Assembly: GCA_963665075.1 (NCBI GenBank)
Contig: OY762063.1
Location: 1,922,001-1,986,000, forward strand
DNA from: JAPULR01 sp963665075
GTDB taxonomy: Bacteria; Chloroflexota; Dehalococcoidia; Lucifugimonadales; GCA-2712585
Direction: 5' to 3'
DNA length: 64,000 bases
Below, piece after piece: positions 44,069 to 53,067 of this stretch. The position numbers and the translations under genes were made by a program. How positions within the stretch are numbered: the first letter of the stretch is position 1; the number at the start of each line of letters is the position of its first letter. The notes below the pieces were generated by a model that searched no databases, was not told the DNA's origin, and saw nothing but the letters and a program-made list of their open reading frames with translations.

Positions 44069-45178
44069 TTAATCTCCGGCTTGAAAACCTAATGCTTCCA
44101 GAGTCTTGCCGAGGGCGGTCAGGCAGTCGGTTATGTCGGATTCCGAGACGGCGCCGAGGTGGCCGATGCGGATGATTTTTCCTTCCAATTCGCCCAGACC
44201 GCCGGCGACGACAACGCCGTGCTCCAGGCGGAGGGTGTTGACCAAGGCCTTGGCGTCGATGCCGTCGGGAACGCGGACGGCGGTCACGGTGTTGGAGGCG
44301 CACCGATCGTCGGCCAGCAGTTCCATGCCGAGGGCTTTGACGCCGCGGCGGGTCACGTCGGCAATGTAGGCGTGGCGGGTGTAGGTCTCCTCCAATCCTT
44401 CCGCCAGCATAACGTCCAGGGAGCGGTCGAGGGCGTAGAAGAGGGGCAGGTTGGGGGTGAAGGGGGTCTGGCCCTTTTCCAGATAGGACTGGGCGGTTAC
44501 GAGGTCGAAGTAGAAGTTGGTGGCGGTGGCGGTCTCGCGGGCCTGCCACGCCTCGGGGCCGAAGCTGATGAAGGAGAGGCCGGGGGGCGTGAGGAAGCCC
44601 TTCTGGGAGGCGGTGGCGACGACGTCGCAGCGCCAGTGGTCGGTGGGAAGGGGGACGCAGCCGAGGCTGCTGATGGCGTCGACGAGGAGGAGCTTGTTGA
44701 ATTCGCCCTTGACGACGGCGGCGATGGCTTCCAGGTCGTTTTCGACGCCGGTGGAAGTTTCGTTGTGGGTGACGAGGACGGCCTTGGCGTCGGGTTGGGA
44801 TTCGAGGGCTTGACGGAGGGTGGGGACGTCAACGTCGGCGCCCCAAGGGAAATCGAGGCGGGTGACGGAAGCGCCGACGGCGGCGGCCATGTCGGCGTAG
44901 CGGCTGCCGAAGGAGCCGGTGACGGCGGCAATGACTTCGTCGCCGGGGGAGAGGGTGTTGACGAGGGAGGCTTCGAGGGCGCCGGTGCCGGAGGCGGTGA
45001 GGACGTAGAGGTCGTTTTCGGTCTGGAAGACGCGCTTGAGGCGGTCGGTGACGCTGAAGAGGAGATCTTTGAATTCCGGCCCGCGGTGGTTGATCATGGG
45101 GCTGCTCATAAGCTCCATGATTTCGTCGGGGCAGGGGGTGGGGCCGGGGATTCTGAGGTTCTGGTTGGGGATTTTCAC
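44069..45178 (-). CDS. Class V aminotransferase (alanine-glyoxylate / serine-pyruvate type)
   Basis: Protein of 369 residues, fold type I PLP enzyme. It starts MKIPNQNLRIPGPTPCPDEIM, has the substrate region SPMINHRGPEFKDLL, the aspartate of VDAISSLGCVPL, and the PLP lysine in ATASQKGFLTPPGLSFISF. The family moves amino groups between serine or alanine and glyoxylate or hydroxypyruvate; the exact pair cannot be fixed. In many Chloroflexota it serves serine/glycine metabolism. It follows tyrS on the same strand, separated by a dispersed repeat. Confidence 0.9.
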   Translation of the reverse strand: MKIPNQNLRIPGPTPCPDEIMELMSSPMINHRGPEFKDLLFSVTDRLKRVFQTENDLYVLTASGTGALEASLVNTLSPGDEVIAAVTGSFGSRYADMAAAVGASVTRLDFPWGADVDVPTLRQALESQPDAKAVLVTHNETSTGVENDLEAIAAVVKGEFNKLLLVDAISSLGCVPLPTDHWRCDVVATASQKGFLTPPGLSFISFGPEAWQARETATATNFYFDLVTAQSYLEKGQTPFTPNLPLFYALDRSLDVMLAEGLEETYTRHAYIADVTRRGVKALGMELLADDRCASNTVTAVRVPDGIDAKALVNTLRLEHGVVVAGGLGELEGKIIRIGHLGAVSESDITDCLTALGKTLEALGFQAGD

Positions 45179-45303
45179 GGGGCCTCCTTTATTTTTTGGC
45201 GAGGCTAGTATAGCAGGGAAGGGCGTGGATATGTTTGCGGGTTTCGCCTATATGTTTCATGTAGGGATGGTAGCAGAGGTTGGGGGGCGGTGGCAAGGGG
45301 GGA

Positions 45304-45343
45304 ATCGCCCCCATCCTAACCTTCCCCCGTCAAGGCGGAAGAG
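45304..45343. repeat. Dispersed intergenic repeat (copy B)
   Basis: ATCGCCCCCATCCTAACCTT, then CCCCCGTCAAGGCGGAAGAGG, matches 43167-43210 with few differences. Together with the following GCTCAGGGTGAG it fills the space between tyrS and the aminotransferase gene. Confidence 0.6.
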
Positions 45344-45393
45344 GTTTTTGGGAGCTCAGGACATGCTCAGGGTGAGTGGGGGGAGGATCGTTG

Positions 45394-46674
45394 TTATTGG
45401 GATTCGTTGAGGTTTATGAGGCGGGCGTAGCGGCGGCGACCAACCTGGATGACGGCGCCGTGGCGGAGTTGCAGCCAGGGGTCGCGGTGTCGCTGCTGGT
45501 CTATCTGCACGGCGGATTGGGAGAGGAGGCGTTTGGCTTCGCCTTTGGACTTGGTTAGCCCCGCGGCCCAAATCAGGTCCGCAGTGGCGACCTGATCCCG
45601 CTCACGATAGGATTTAATCTGCTTGGCCTCACGCGGCGCATCAATTGGGAATACGCTGATCTCGGAGTGGGAGATTCGGAAGCCTACCTCGGGGATGTCT
45701 TCCGGGAGCTGTCGGTGCTGTACGGTGCGCTCGAAGTGGGATCGAGCGTCCGCGACCTTAGCGTCGGTGTAGAATTGCTTTGTCACCTCTTCTGCCAGCC
45801 CTTTTTTGAGCAACATCGGGTTAACCGAATCGTCGTCCAGCGCCACTCGCATCTCGTCCAGCAATTTGGATGGTTTGTCAGTTAAGTATTCGTAATAGTC
45901 GAGGATTAGACTATCGGGGATGGACATGAGCTTGCCGAACATCTCCTCGACAGGCTCATCGACGCCGACGTAGTTGTCCAGGCTCTTGCTCATCTTCTGG
46001 ACGCCGTCGGTGCCCACAAGAAGGGGCATCATAAAGCACTGCTGGGGCGTCTGGCCCATCATGGACTGGAGTTGGCGGCCAACGAGGAGGTTGAACTTCT
46101 GGTCAGTGCCGCCGAATTCCACGTCGGAGCGGATGGCTATGGAGTCGTAGGCCTGGAGGAGGGGATAGAGGAATTCGGTTATGGCGATGGGGCGATTGGC
46201 CTTGTAGCGGCGGGCGAAGTCGTCTCGCTCAAGGAATTGGGCGAGGGTGAAGCGGCGGGTGAGGTCGAGGACGGTGGCGAGGGTGAACTTGCCGAACCAT
46301 TCGCTCTGGAGGACGGTTTCGGTGCGGTCCTTGTCCACCACCTTGAAGAACTGGTCGAGGTAGGACTGAGCGTTGGCCATGACCTGTTCGTGGGTGAGCA
46401 TGGGGCGGGTGGCGGACTCGCCGCTGGGGTCGCCAATCTGGGCGGTCCAGTCGCCGACGATGAGGATGACTTTGTGGCCGAGTTCCTGAAGCTGGCGCAG
46501 CTTGCGGAGTCCGATGACGTGTCCGAGGTGGATGTCCGGTCTGCTGGGGTCGAAGCCCATTTTCAGCCGGAGGGGTTTGCCTTCCTTGAGGAGTCGGGCG
46601 AATTCGTCCTCTACGATTATCTCCACCACGCCGCGGCGGAGCACGCGATGGAGAACGTCGTCGCTTAACTTCAT
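45394..46674 (-). CDS. tyrS: Tyrosyl-tRNA synthetase
   Basis: Protein of 426 residues. The class I HIGH motif is HLGH in PSRPDIHLGHVIGLRKL, and KMSKS in GVQKMSKSLDN. The C-terminal S4 RNA-binding domain (DLIWAAGLTKSKGEAKRLL and AVIQVGRRRYARLINL) is present. It belongs to the TyrZ/long-insert type (phylogenetically widespread in bacteria) judging by FDPSRPD. The ATG overlaps the ribF stop by four bases, indicating coupled translation. Confidence 0.96.
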   Translation of the reverse strand: MKLSDDVLHRVLRRGVVEIIVEDEFARLLKEGKPLRLKMGFDPSRPDIHLGHVIGLRKLRQLQELGHKVILIVGDWTAQIGDPSGESATRPMLTHEQVMANAQSYLDQFFKVVDKDRTETVLQSEWFGKFTLATVLDLTRRFTLAQFLERDDFARRYKANRPIAITEFLYPLLQAYDSIAIRSDVEFGGTDQKFNLLVGRQLQSMMGQTPQQCFMMPLLVGTDGVQKMSKSLDNYVGVDEPVEEMFGKLMSIPDSLILDYYEYLTDKPSKLLDEMRVALDDDSVNPMLLKKGLAEEVTKQFYTDAKVADARSHFERTVQHRQLPEDIPEVGFRISHSEISVFPIDAPREAKQIKSYRERDQVATADLIWAAGLTKSKGEAKRLLSQSAVQIDQQRHRDPWLQLRHGAVIQVGRRRYARLINLNESQ

Positions 46675-47606
46675 GACGACACCGCTGGGTTGGAGAGGAT
46701 GGCCCGCGCTTGCTCCACGTCCGTCTCCATCTGACGGACCAGAGCGTCGACGGATTCAAAATACTGCTCGTCGCGCAGAAGCCTGACGAATTCCACTTCC
46801 ATCGTCTCGCCGTAGAGGTCCCCGTCGAAGTCCATGACGTAGACTTCGACGCAGCGGGGGCCGCCGCCGAAGGTGGGGCGGACGCCGATGCTGGTGGCGG
46901 AGGGAAGTTTTTCGCCTTTGAAGCCGGCCCAGGTAGCGTAGATGCCGTGCTTGGGGGCGGCCAGATTGGCGGCGATGGCCAGGTTGGCGGTGGGGAAACC
47001 CAGGTCGCGACCACGTCGGTCGCCTTCGACTACCACGCCCTTGAGGGCGAAGGGACGGCCCAGCATTCGGGCGGCATCGACGACATGACCGTCGCTAATC
47101 ATCTTGCGGAGGACGCGGCTGCGGATGGGCTGGGCGTCAACGGCTTTCGGTTCCAACACCTGCACACGGAAGCCAAATGCGCTCCCCATTTCGCGGAGGG
47201 TGGGAATGTCGCCCTCCCTGCGATGGCCGAGGGCGAAGTCGGGGCCTACGACGAGGGCTTTCATTTTCAGATTTGCAACGAGCATCTCCACGAAATCTCG
47301 TGCGCGAATGGAGGCCAGTTCCGTGGTGAAGTTGAGGTCCACCAGGTGGTCGACGCCCTGGGCCTGGATGAGGGTTTTTCGTTCTTCCCAAGGGGCGATG
47401 TATTCCACCTGAGCGCCGGGGATGAGGACGGAGCGGGGCTGGTTGCGGAAGGCGATGGCGCAGGCGAGAAGATTATCGGCGTCGGCGACCATCTTGAGGG
47501 TGCGGAACAGGCGTTGATGACCGCGGTGGACGCCATCGAAGGTGCCGATGGTTACCGCCGTGGCTTTGGGGGGGCGGACGTTCTTCAGCTGTTGCTCAAC
47601 GGACAC
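46671..47606 (-). CDS. ribF: Bifunctional riboflavin kinase / FAD synthetase
   Basis: Protein of 311 residues. The N-terminal nucleotidyltransferase shows TIGTFDGVHRGHQRLF and VGPDFALGHRREGD; the C-terminal flavokinase shows GVVVEGDRRGRDLGFPTANL and KHGIYATWAG, VEVYVMDFDGDLYG. It converts riboflavin to FMN and FAD. The GTG start at 47606 has no strong ribosome-binding site. It overlaps tyrS by four bases, an unusual but seen pairing. Confidence 0.95.
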   Translation of the reverse strand: MSVEQQLKNVRPPKATAVTIGTFDGVHRGHQRLFRTLKMVADADNLLACAIAFRNQPRSVLIPGAQVEYIAPWEERKTLIQAQGVDHLVDLNFTTELASIRARDFVEMLVANLKMKALVVGPDFALGHRREGDIPTLREMGSAFGFRVQVLEPKAVDAQPIRSRVLRKMISDGHVVDAARMLGRPFALKGVVVEGDRRGRDLGFPTANLAIAANLAAPKHGIYATWAGFKGEKLPSATSIGVRPTFGGGPRCVEVYVMDFDGDLYGETMEVEFVRLLRDEQYFESVDALVRQMETDVEQARAILSNPAVSS

Positions 47607-47736
47607 GTGGGGCTGCTCCGATGCTTGCTCTGTTTGCGAAACTCACAGGATGATGGGGATTCGGCAACGAATATCGATGGTAGCACAGATGGGAAAGGGG
47701 TAGCAATGAGGAGATGGCGCCGGCGGGGCGGGTTTG

Positions 47737-48603
47737 TCAGGAGCGGATGCGTTGGATGACGCGGGCGGCGGTCTGGTAGTCGCGGGCGCCGCGGGGGCCG
47801 ACGGGGGGTATGAGATAGAGGGCGTCGGCACCTTCCCGGCGCAAGTTCTCCCAAACTTCGACGGCTATGTCCTCGCCTGAACGTCCGCTTTCCAACTGCC
47901 TCTGGTAACCGGGAGGGATGGGGGAGAAGGCGACCTGGCGCTGCCGGAGGATTTGCAGTCCGTAGAAGATCGGCGTCGTGAGAGGCTCGCCGGTTGCCGC
48001 TTTGCAGGCGGAGTGAAACGCCTTCACGGGTTGGGGGTCGAAGACGGGCTGGGTGAGGAAGAATTGGGCGCCGGCTTGTACTTTTTTGCGTACGAGGCGG
48101 GCGGCGCGCTCGAGGTTGCGGCTGAGGTCGATGGCGGCGCCTACGCAGAGGTTGGTTGCGCCTTCCAGGGGGCGGCCCCGGCGGTCGAGGCCGTGGTTGA
48201 AGTTGCGGGCGATGCGGATGAGTTCGGTGGAGGGGATGGAGCCGACGCCCGTGGGTTGTCGGCGCGGGGAGGATGGGAAGGGGTCGCCGGCGACGATTAG
48301 GAGGTTTTCCAAGCCGAGGGCGGCGGCGCCGAGGAGGTGGCTTTGGAGGGCGAGGGGGTTCATGTCGCGGGCGGCGAGGGTGAAGATGACGTCGCGGCCC
48401 GTGCGCTGGCGGATAAGATGGGCGGTCATGGCGGAGTCGGCGCGGGGGACGCGGCCGGGGTTGTAGTTGACGGAGATGAAGTCGGCGTCGAGGCTGCGGG
48501 CGTCTTCGAGGAAGTCGAGGGACGCGCCGCGGGGAGGAGAGAAGTCGCAGACGACGACGGGGCGGCGGGGGTTGGAGCGGTAGGCGTCGGTGATTTTGGG
48601 CAT
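47737..48603 (-). CDS. Methylenetetrahydrofolate reductase family protein
   Basis: Protein of 288 residues with the MetF TIM-barrel pattern: VVVCDFSPPRGASLDFLED near the start, DFISVNYNPG, then HLIRQRTGRDVIFTLAARDMN, LENLLIVAGDPF, and AQFFLTQPVFDP. These bind FAD and folate and reduce methylene-THF to methyl-THF. The start ATG 48603 is internal to a longer open frame that continues into the next gene's shadow; it fits the family N-terminus. It may be the MetF of this organism or a paralogue acting without NADH; the sequence does not decide. Confidence 0.85.
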   Translation of the reverse strand: MPKITDAYRSNPRRPVVVCDFSPPRGASLDFLEDARSLDADFISVNYNPGRVPRADSAMTAHLIRQRTGRDVIFTLAARDMNPLALQSHLLGAAALGLENLLIVAGDPFPSSPRRQPTGVGSIPSTELIRIARNFNHGLDRRGRPLEGATNLCVGAAIDLSRNLERAARLVRKKVQAGAQFFLTQPVFDPQPVKAFHSACKAATGEPLTTPIFYGLQILRQRQVAFSPIPPGYQRQLESGRSGEDIAVEVWENLRREGADALYLIPPVGPRGARDYQTAARVIQRIRS

Positions 48604-48665
48604 GGGGTAGGCTTTGGGGGAGATTGCAGCATAGAAGAGGGGACGAGTTGCGCTTACGGAGGGGA

Positions 48666-49112
48666 CTAACCCGGTGAACGAATGGTGCGGTCGGCGCTGG
48701 CCACCTGAAAGGTTAGGGTCTTGGTTGGAGGGGAGTAGCGCATGTGCCAATTTCGCAAAACGCCCCTGCCAAGAAGCGACGGCAATTCCTCGAGATGCGC
48801 GTTGGGTTTCAGGATGTGCAGAGGGATGAAGTACATGAACGTAGTATTGTCCGTCCCTTCAAACATCAATGTCGCTTGCTCAACGAAACCTTCCTCAACA
48901 CCGCCGATTCCGACGGAGGGAAAGGGGGTTGCGTCCAGGGCGCCATAGTCCAAGCCCATGCTTTCGCCGTCGCGGGGAGATAGGATAGTCCTATCGGACC
49001 CTGTATCCACCAAGAACGGGATTTTCAGGCTCAAGCGGAACCGGGGGACTGATAGGGTTCCTTCCAAAAGTGGGCGGCCCGTTTCCTCGTCAAACTCTCC
49101 ATGCAGAATCAA
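48666..49112 (-). CDS. Retropepsin-like (clan AA) aspartic protease
   Basis: Protein of 148 residues. FLVDTGSDRTILS carries the Asp-Thr-Gly active-site triplet, and the later LPSLLGRGVLRNWHMRY matches the LGR-x-x-L block of retroviral-type proteases. One DTG per chain means that the active enzyme would be a dimer. No signal peptide is present. The start is a TTG overlapping the stop of the small upstream gene (TTGA), so the two are coupled. Substrate unknown; a regulatory protease acting on its partner is one possibility. Confidence 0.85.
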   Translation of the reverse strand: MILHGEFDEETGRPLLEGTLSVPRFRLSLKIPFLVDTGSDRTILSPRDGESMGLDYGALDATPFPSVGIGGVEEGFVEQATLMFEGTDNTTFMYFIPLHILKPNAHLEELPSLLGRGVLRNWHMRYSPPTKTLTFQVASADRTIRSPG

Positions 49113-49447
49113 GGAGCGAACTTCCGCGAGCCGTCGGTAACGTACCGAATAACGCAGTCATTCCTGGGCACGCCCAGCGAGTCAAGTTTCTTGCTAATCT
49201 CTTCGACGTTTCTCGCATGAGCCAGATAGCGGTTGTCGTAATATGCAACCATTTGATTGTTGTAGAGCTTGACAAGCTTCGGATAATCCTCCGTGAACTT
49301 GCGATTGGTTCGTTTGTAGGACTTCAAGTCCTTAATTCGCGACGCTATACCCTCGTGGTATTCGAGGATTTGCTCAAACATCTCGTCTTTTTCTTCTTCG
49401 CTGAGTTCTGGCAGCTTGGAGTGGTTATCCAAGATTATATGCACCAT
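49109..49447 (-). CDS. Small partner protein of the aspartic protease (DUF5678-like)
   Basis: Protein of 112 residues. The N-terminal part is helical and acidic (ELSEEEKDEMFEQILEYHEG). The C-terminal 55 residues (DYPKLVKLYNNQMVAYYDN, then LAHARNVEEISKKLDSLG, and CVIRYVTDG) resemble the small DUF5678-type domain often found beside clan AA proteases in archaea and Chloroflexota; this likeness is from memory. ATG 49447 with GAGAGGTGGCGAA upstream is chosen. It overlaps the protease gene by four bases. Confidence 0.7.
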   Translation of the reverse strand: MVHIILDNHSKLPELSEEEKDEMFEQILEYHEGIASRIKDLKSYKRTNRKFTEDYPKLVKLYNNQMVAYYDNRYLAHARNVEEISKKLDSLGVPRNDCVIRYVTDGSRKFAP

Positions 49448-49546
49448 TTCGCCACCTCTCACGTGTGCGTCAACAATAGCCCTAACGCGGCGCGGGTGTC
49501 AATTATCAGGTTGACGAATTGGAAGGACGGGGCGGACGACGAGGGT

Positions 49547-49570
49547 ATTCGCTTCGTTCTGAATGACACT
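49547..49570. repeat. Short dispersed repeat, variant copy
   Basis: ATTCGCTTCGTTCTGAATGACACT is similar to 43765-43792. It lies just upstream of a TATAAT box at 49581-49586 that may serve the following methyltransferase gene. Confidence 0.45.
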
Positions 49571-49605
49571 TGGGCGGTGGTATAATGCGGGCCGCCGGAT
49601 TGACG

Positions 49606-50361
49606 ATGAACGAACCATCGATGCAGAACCGCCTCTATAACGATTTGGCCCACTTGTGGCCGATGCTGGACCCGCCGGAGGAGTACGCCGAGGAGGCGGC
49701 TTTCTGGCGTCAGGCGTTGAGGGAGAAGCTGGGGCCGGGCAGGCACGAGGCGCTGGAGTTGGGGGTTGGCGGCGGGCACCTGCTTTCGCATCTGACGGAT
49801 CAGGTGCGGGCGACGGCGGTGGACATTTCGCCGCAGATGTTGGCGAACTCCAAGGCGTTGAATCCTGACGTGGAGCATCATCTGGGGGACATGCGCACGG
49901 TGCGTCTGGGGCGGAAGTTTCGGGCCGTGCTCATACATGACGCCATTTCCTATATGCTCACGGAGGAGGACCTGGCAGCCGCCTTCGCCACGGCCCGCGC
50001 CCATCTGAATCCCGGCGGAATCCTCATAACCGTGCCGGACTATTTTGCGGAGACCTTCGACGGCACGACGGTGCAGCATCGAACTCACATACTGGAAGAC
50101 GGGGAGTTCACGTACATCCAGTATTGCACGGATCCCGACCAGTCGGATTCGACGGTGGAGACGGTGTTCGTCTATATCATAAAGAGGGACGACGGGCTGG
50201 AGGTGGAGACGGACCGGCACGTTACTGGGCTGTTTCCACTGACCACGTGGCAGGGGCTGCTGGCGGAGGCGGGGTTCGAGGTGGAGACGAGGCCCTACCC
50301 GGTGTATGACGACGACGGGGAAGGGTATTTGCTGGTGGGGACGCTGCGGGGGGACTCGTAG
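49606..50361 (+). CDS. Class I SAM-dependent methyltransferase
   Basis: Protein of about 251 residues. The SAM-binding motif is ALELGVGGGHLLSHL, followed by ATAVDISPQMLANSKAL and the LGDMRTVRLGRKFRAVL block, then LNPGGILITVPD. The substrate is unknown; small-molecule methylation is likely by fold. Several in-frame starts exist between 49570 and 49621. I choose ATG 49606 because a TATAAT at 49581-49586 would place the transcript start near 49593, beyond the earlier codons. It converges with the mqnD gene. Confidence 0.85.
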   Translation: MNEPSMQNRLYNDLAHLWPMLDPPEEYAEEAAFWRQALREKLGPGRHEALELGVGGGHLLSHLTDQVRATAVDISPQMLANSKALNPDVEHHLGDMRTVRLGRKFRAVLIHDAISYMLTEEDLAAAFATARAHLNPGGILITVPDYFAETFDGTTVQHRTHILEDGEFTYIQYCTDPDQSDSTVETVFVYIIKRDDGLEVETDRHVTGLFPLTTWQGLLAEAGFEVETRPYPVYDDDGEGYLLVGTLRGDS

Positions 50362-50370
50362 GGGCGGGGA

Positions 50371-51210
50371 CTAGGAGAGATCGATGATGTCGAGGGGCGG
50401 GGCTTCGTGGATGATGCCCTTTTCGGCGGCAAGGCGATAGAGGGTTTCCAGGGCTTGGCGGCCTTCTTCGCCGAAGTCTACGGTGTCTTCGTTGACGTAC
50501 ATTCGGACGAAGCGGCGTCCGGTTTCGCGGTCGATTCCACGTCCGAATTGGAGGGCGTAGTCAAGGGCGTCGTCTTCGTGGGCGCGGGTGTAGATGATGG
50601 CGTCCTGAAGGGCCTTGGCCACCTTCCATCCGAGGTCGTCTCCCAAGCGACGGTTCACCATGTCGAGGCCGAGGGGGATAGGGAGTCCGGTCTTCTCGAA
50701 CCACCACTCGCCCAGGTCGAGGACGCGGTGGAGGCCAAGTTCCTTAGGGCGAATCTGGCCCTCGTGGATGAGAACGCCCGCGTCCACGTCGCCATTCTTG
50801 ACGGCGTCGGTGACGGCGTCGAAGTTGAGGAAGACGGGGTCGAAGGGGGATTGCATGTATATCTGAAGGAGCATGTAGGCGGTGGTGTGGCGGCCGGGTA
50901 GGGCGATGCGCTTGCCCGCGAGGGCGTCGGTGGTCATGGGAGTTTTGGAGACGAGGGCGGGGCCGTAGTTGCGGCCCACGGAGGAGCCGCAGGGCATGAT
51001 GCGGTAGTGCCGGGCCACTTCGGGGTACACGGCGGCAGAGATGGCGGTGACTTCGAGTTCGCCCCGCTTGGCTCGCACGTTGAGGGCCTGAATCTCCTCA
51101 AGGACGTGCTCGATTCGGTAGCCCTCGATGGTGATGATTTCTTTGGCGAGGGGGTAGAACATGAAGGCGTCGTCGGCGTCGGGGCTGTGTCCGACACGGA
51201 GGATTTTCAT
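50371..51210 (-). CDS. mqnD: 1,4-dihydroxy-6-naphthoate synthase (futalosine pathway)
   Basis: Protein of 279 residues with a periplasmic-binding-protein-like fold but no signal peptide. MKILRVGHSPDADDAFMFY at the N-terminus corresponds to the MqnD start; LEVTAISAAVYPEVA, PCGSSVGRNYGPALVSK and GRHTTAYMLLQIYM follow. MqnD converts cyclic dehypoxanthinyl futalosine to dihydroxynaphthoate. It is the last gene of the leftward mqn operon, 34 bases after mqnC. Confidence 0.92.
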   Translation of the reverse strand: MKILRVGHSPDADDAFMFYPLAKEIITIEGYRIEHVLEEIQALNVRAKRGELEVTAISAAVYPEVARHYRIMPCGSSVGRNYGPALVSKTPMTTDALAGKRIALPGRHTTAYMLLQIYMQSPFDPVFLNFDAVTDAVKNGDVDAGVLIHEGQIRPKELGLHRVLDLGEWWFEKTGLPIPLGLDMVNRRLGDDLGWKVAKALQDAIIYTRAHEDDALDYALQFGRGIDRETGRRFVRMYVNEDTVDFGEEGRQALETLYRLAAEKGIIHEAPPLDIIDLS

Positions 51211-51244
51211 TAGAGGCGCTCCTTTCGGGCTTGCGGCTGGGAAA

Positions 51245-52354
51245 TCAGGCGGCGGCGGGCTGGGCCGCTTCTTCTTCGAACCGCGCGACCACTTCGTACA
51301 TGGTGGTGCGCTGGGCGGGTGCGAATCCGGCTTCGCTGATGAGGGTCTTCACCTCGTCGACGGTGGTGCGGTTGTAGAATCCCGCCTCCTGCATGACGTT
51401 TTCGTCGAAGAGGGTGCCGCCGAAGTCGTCGCCGCCGAAGTGGAGGGCGACCTGGCCGGTCTTCTTGCCTTCGGAGAACCAGGAGGCCTGGATGTGCCGG
51501 ACGTTGTCAAGGTAGAGGCGGGATAGGGCGATGATGCGGAGGTATCGGTTGGGGCCGGCTTCGGCGCCGATGCGCTTGTCGAGGGCGGTGTTGGCCTTCT
51601 TGAAGCTCCAGGGGATGAAGGCGGTGAAACCGCCGGTTTCGTCCTGGATGGCGCGAACGTGTTCCAGGTGCTCGATGATGTCTTCGTCCTGCTCCAGATG
51701 ACCGTACATCATGGTGGCGGTGGTGCGAAGTCCAACGCGGTGGGCCTCCAGGTGGACCTGGGTCCACTGGTCGACGGTTCCCTTGGGAAAGAGGCGGCTG
51801 ATCTTGTACTTGACGGTGTTGGACAGGATTTCGGAGCCGCCGCCGGGGATGCTCTCCAGCCCCGCTTCTCTGAGTTCCACCAGAACGTCGCGGACGGAGA
51901 GGCCGGAGACCTGGGACATCTTCATAACCTCCGGCGCGGAGAAGAAGTGGGGATGAACCTGGGGATGGCGGCGGCGGCATTCGCGGAGCAGTTCGGTGTA
52001 GTAGTCGAGGGGGAGCTTGGGGTTCAGGCCGCCCTGCATGAGGACGGTGGTGACGCCCTTTTCGGCGGCGACGCCGATCATGTCCATGACTTCATCTACG
52101 GAATAGGTATAGGCGTCGTCGTCGCGCTCGGTGCGGTAGAAGGCGCAGAAGGTGCAGTAGGCGTCGCAGACGTTGGTGTAGTTGAGGTTGGTGTCGACGA
52201 CGAAGGTGACGACGGGGCGGGGGTTGTGGCGGTAGCGGGCTTCCATAGCCAGGGGGGCCAGGTCCAGAAGGTTGGCTTCCTGGAGGAGGAACATTCCCTC
52301 GTCCCGGTTGAGCCGCTCGCCGGCGGCGATTTTTTCTCTGATGGCGTTCAGCAT
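51245..52354 (-). CDS. mqnC: Cyclic dehypoxanthinyl futalosine synthase (radical SAM)
   Basis: Protein of 369 residues. The radical SAM cluster motif CxxxCxxC is CDAYCTFC in NYTNVCDAYCTFCAFYRT. QGGLNPKLPLDYY, and SIPGGGSEILS, and TTATMMYGH are typical of MqnC and its relatives. The enzyme cyclises dehypoxanthinyl futalosine. Its ribosome-binding site (GGAAGGAG) lies inside the last codons of the preceding restriction-endonuclease gene, two bases after whose stop it starts. That gene and its methylase separate it from mqnA. Confidence 0.94.
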   Translation of the reverse strand: MLNAIREKIAAGERLNRDEGMFLLQEANLLDLAPLAMEARYRHNPRPVVTFVVDTNLNYTNVCDAYCTFCAFYRTERDDDAYTYSVDEVMDMIGVAAEKGVTTVLMQGGLNPKLPLDYYTELLRECRRRHPQVHPHFFSAPEVMKMSQVSGLSVRDVLVELREAGLESIPGGGSEILSNTVKYKISRLFPKGTVDQWTQVHLEAHRVGLRTTATMMYGHLEQDEDIIEHLEHVRAIQDETGGFTAFIPWSFKKANTALDKRIGAEAGPNRYLRIIALSRLYLDNVRHIQASWFSEGKKTGQVALHFGGDDFGGTLFDENVMQEAGFYNRTTVDEVKTLISEAGFAPAQRTTMYEVVARFEEEAAQPAAA

Positions 52355-52356
52355 TT

Positions 52357-53067
52357 CTATTTGCTCCTTCCCTTTTGTATTATTACGTCACTTAACTTAG
52401 ACGGGTCAACTCTAAATGTGTTGAACTCATCAATGTTGCCTCTACGAAATCCAATCTGATATTCAATTCCTCCACGGTGCTGGTGGCTCAAATGAGTATT
52501 TGATTGGACTTCCCTTGATGACAATACCCAATAGATGATCTTGTCCAGCCACACTCCTACAAATACGAATACATCGCAATCTTCGGGCTTCAACTGTTGG
52601 AAATTCATCCAAATCGGATCATTCGATTGGTAGTGAAGTGCTCTGAATTGCGTACTCCCTCTACGATTAGTTCTTGTTGCTCTAGAGGACTTCACCTCTA
52701 CCCGAACCCCTTCTATCCATAGGTCATACTGCCCATCGTAAAATGAATCCAAGCGTTTACTTGGCTTATGAAATCTTTGGTCCAGGTCTTGAATATGCTG
52801 CTCTGCCCAAATTCCTCCAAAGATTCGCGGAGCCAAGCCGTACAATTCCATATATCTGTTGGATGAAACGTACTCTTCACGAAGAATTTCGTATTGGGCG
52901 AAGCTCAAAATTCCTTTATCAAGCAAGAACGTCAACGTGTACTCGTATTCGTTGAAGGGATAGGCAGAAATAAGACCCCTCAAACGCGACTCAAGCAATT
53001 GTCTATCACATTTTCCTAACGATTGCGCGAGGGTCTCCATTCTGTCTCTAAACTGCTCTAAATCCAC
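52357..53067 (-). CDS. Putative type II restriction endonuclease (PD-(D/E)xK)
   Basis: Protein of 236 residues. An active-site motif is visible as D115 in GQYDLWIEG and E124-x-K126 in VRVEVKSSRA, the D...ExK of many type II restriction enzymes. The N-terminal 80 residues are helical and include YPFNEYEYTLTFLLDKGILS. A cognate methylase gene overlaps its GTG start by one base, which supports the restriction role. The base composition is clearly more AT-rich than the flanking mqn genes, with rarer codons, a sign of acquisition. Recognition site unknown. Confidence 0.85.
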   Translation of the reverse strand: MDLEQFRDRMETLAQSLGKCDRQLLESRLRGLISAYPFNEYEYTLTFLLDKGILSFAQYEILREEYVSSNRYMELYGLAPRIFGGIWAEQHIQDLDQRFHKPSKRLDSFYDGQYDLWIEGVRVEVKSSRATRTNRRGSTQFRALHYQSNDPIWMNFQQLKPEDCDVFVFVGVWLDKIIYWVLSSREVQSNTHLSHQHRGGIEYQIGFRRGNIDEFNTFRVDPSKLSDVIIQKGRSK

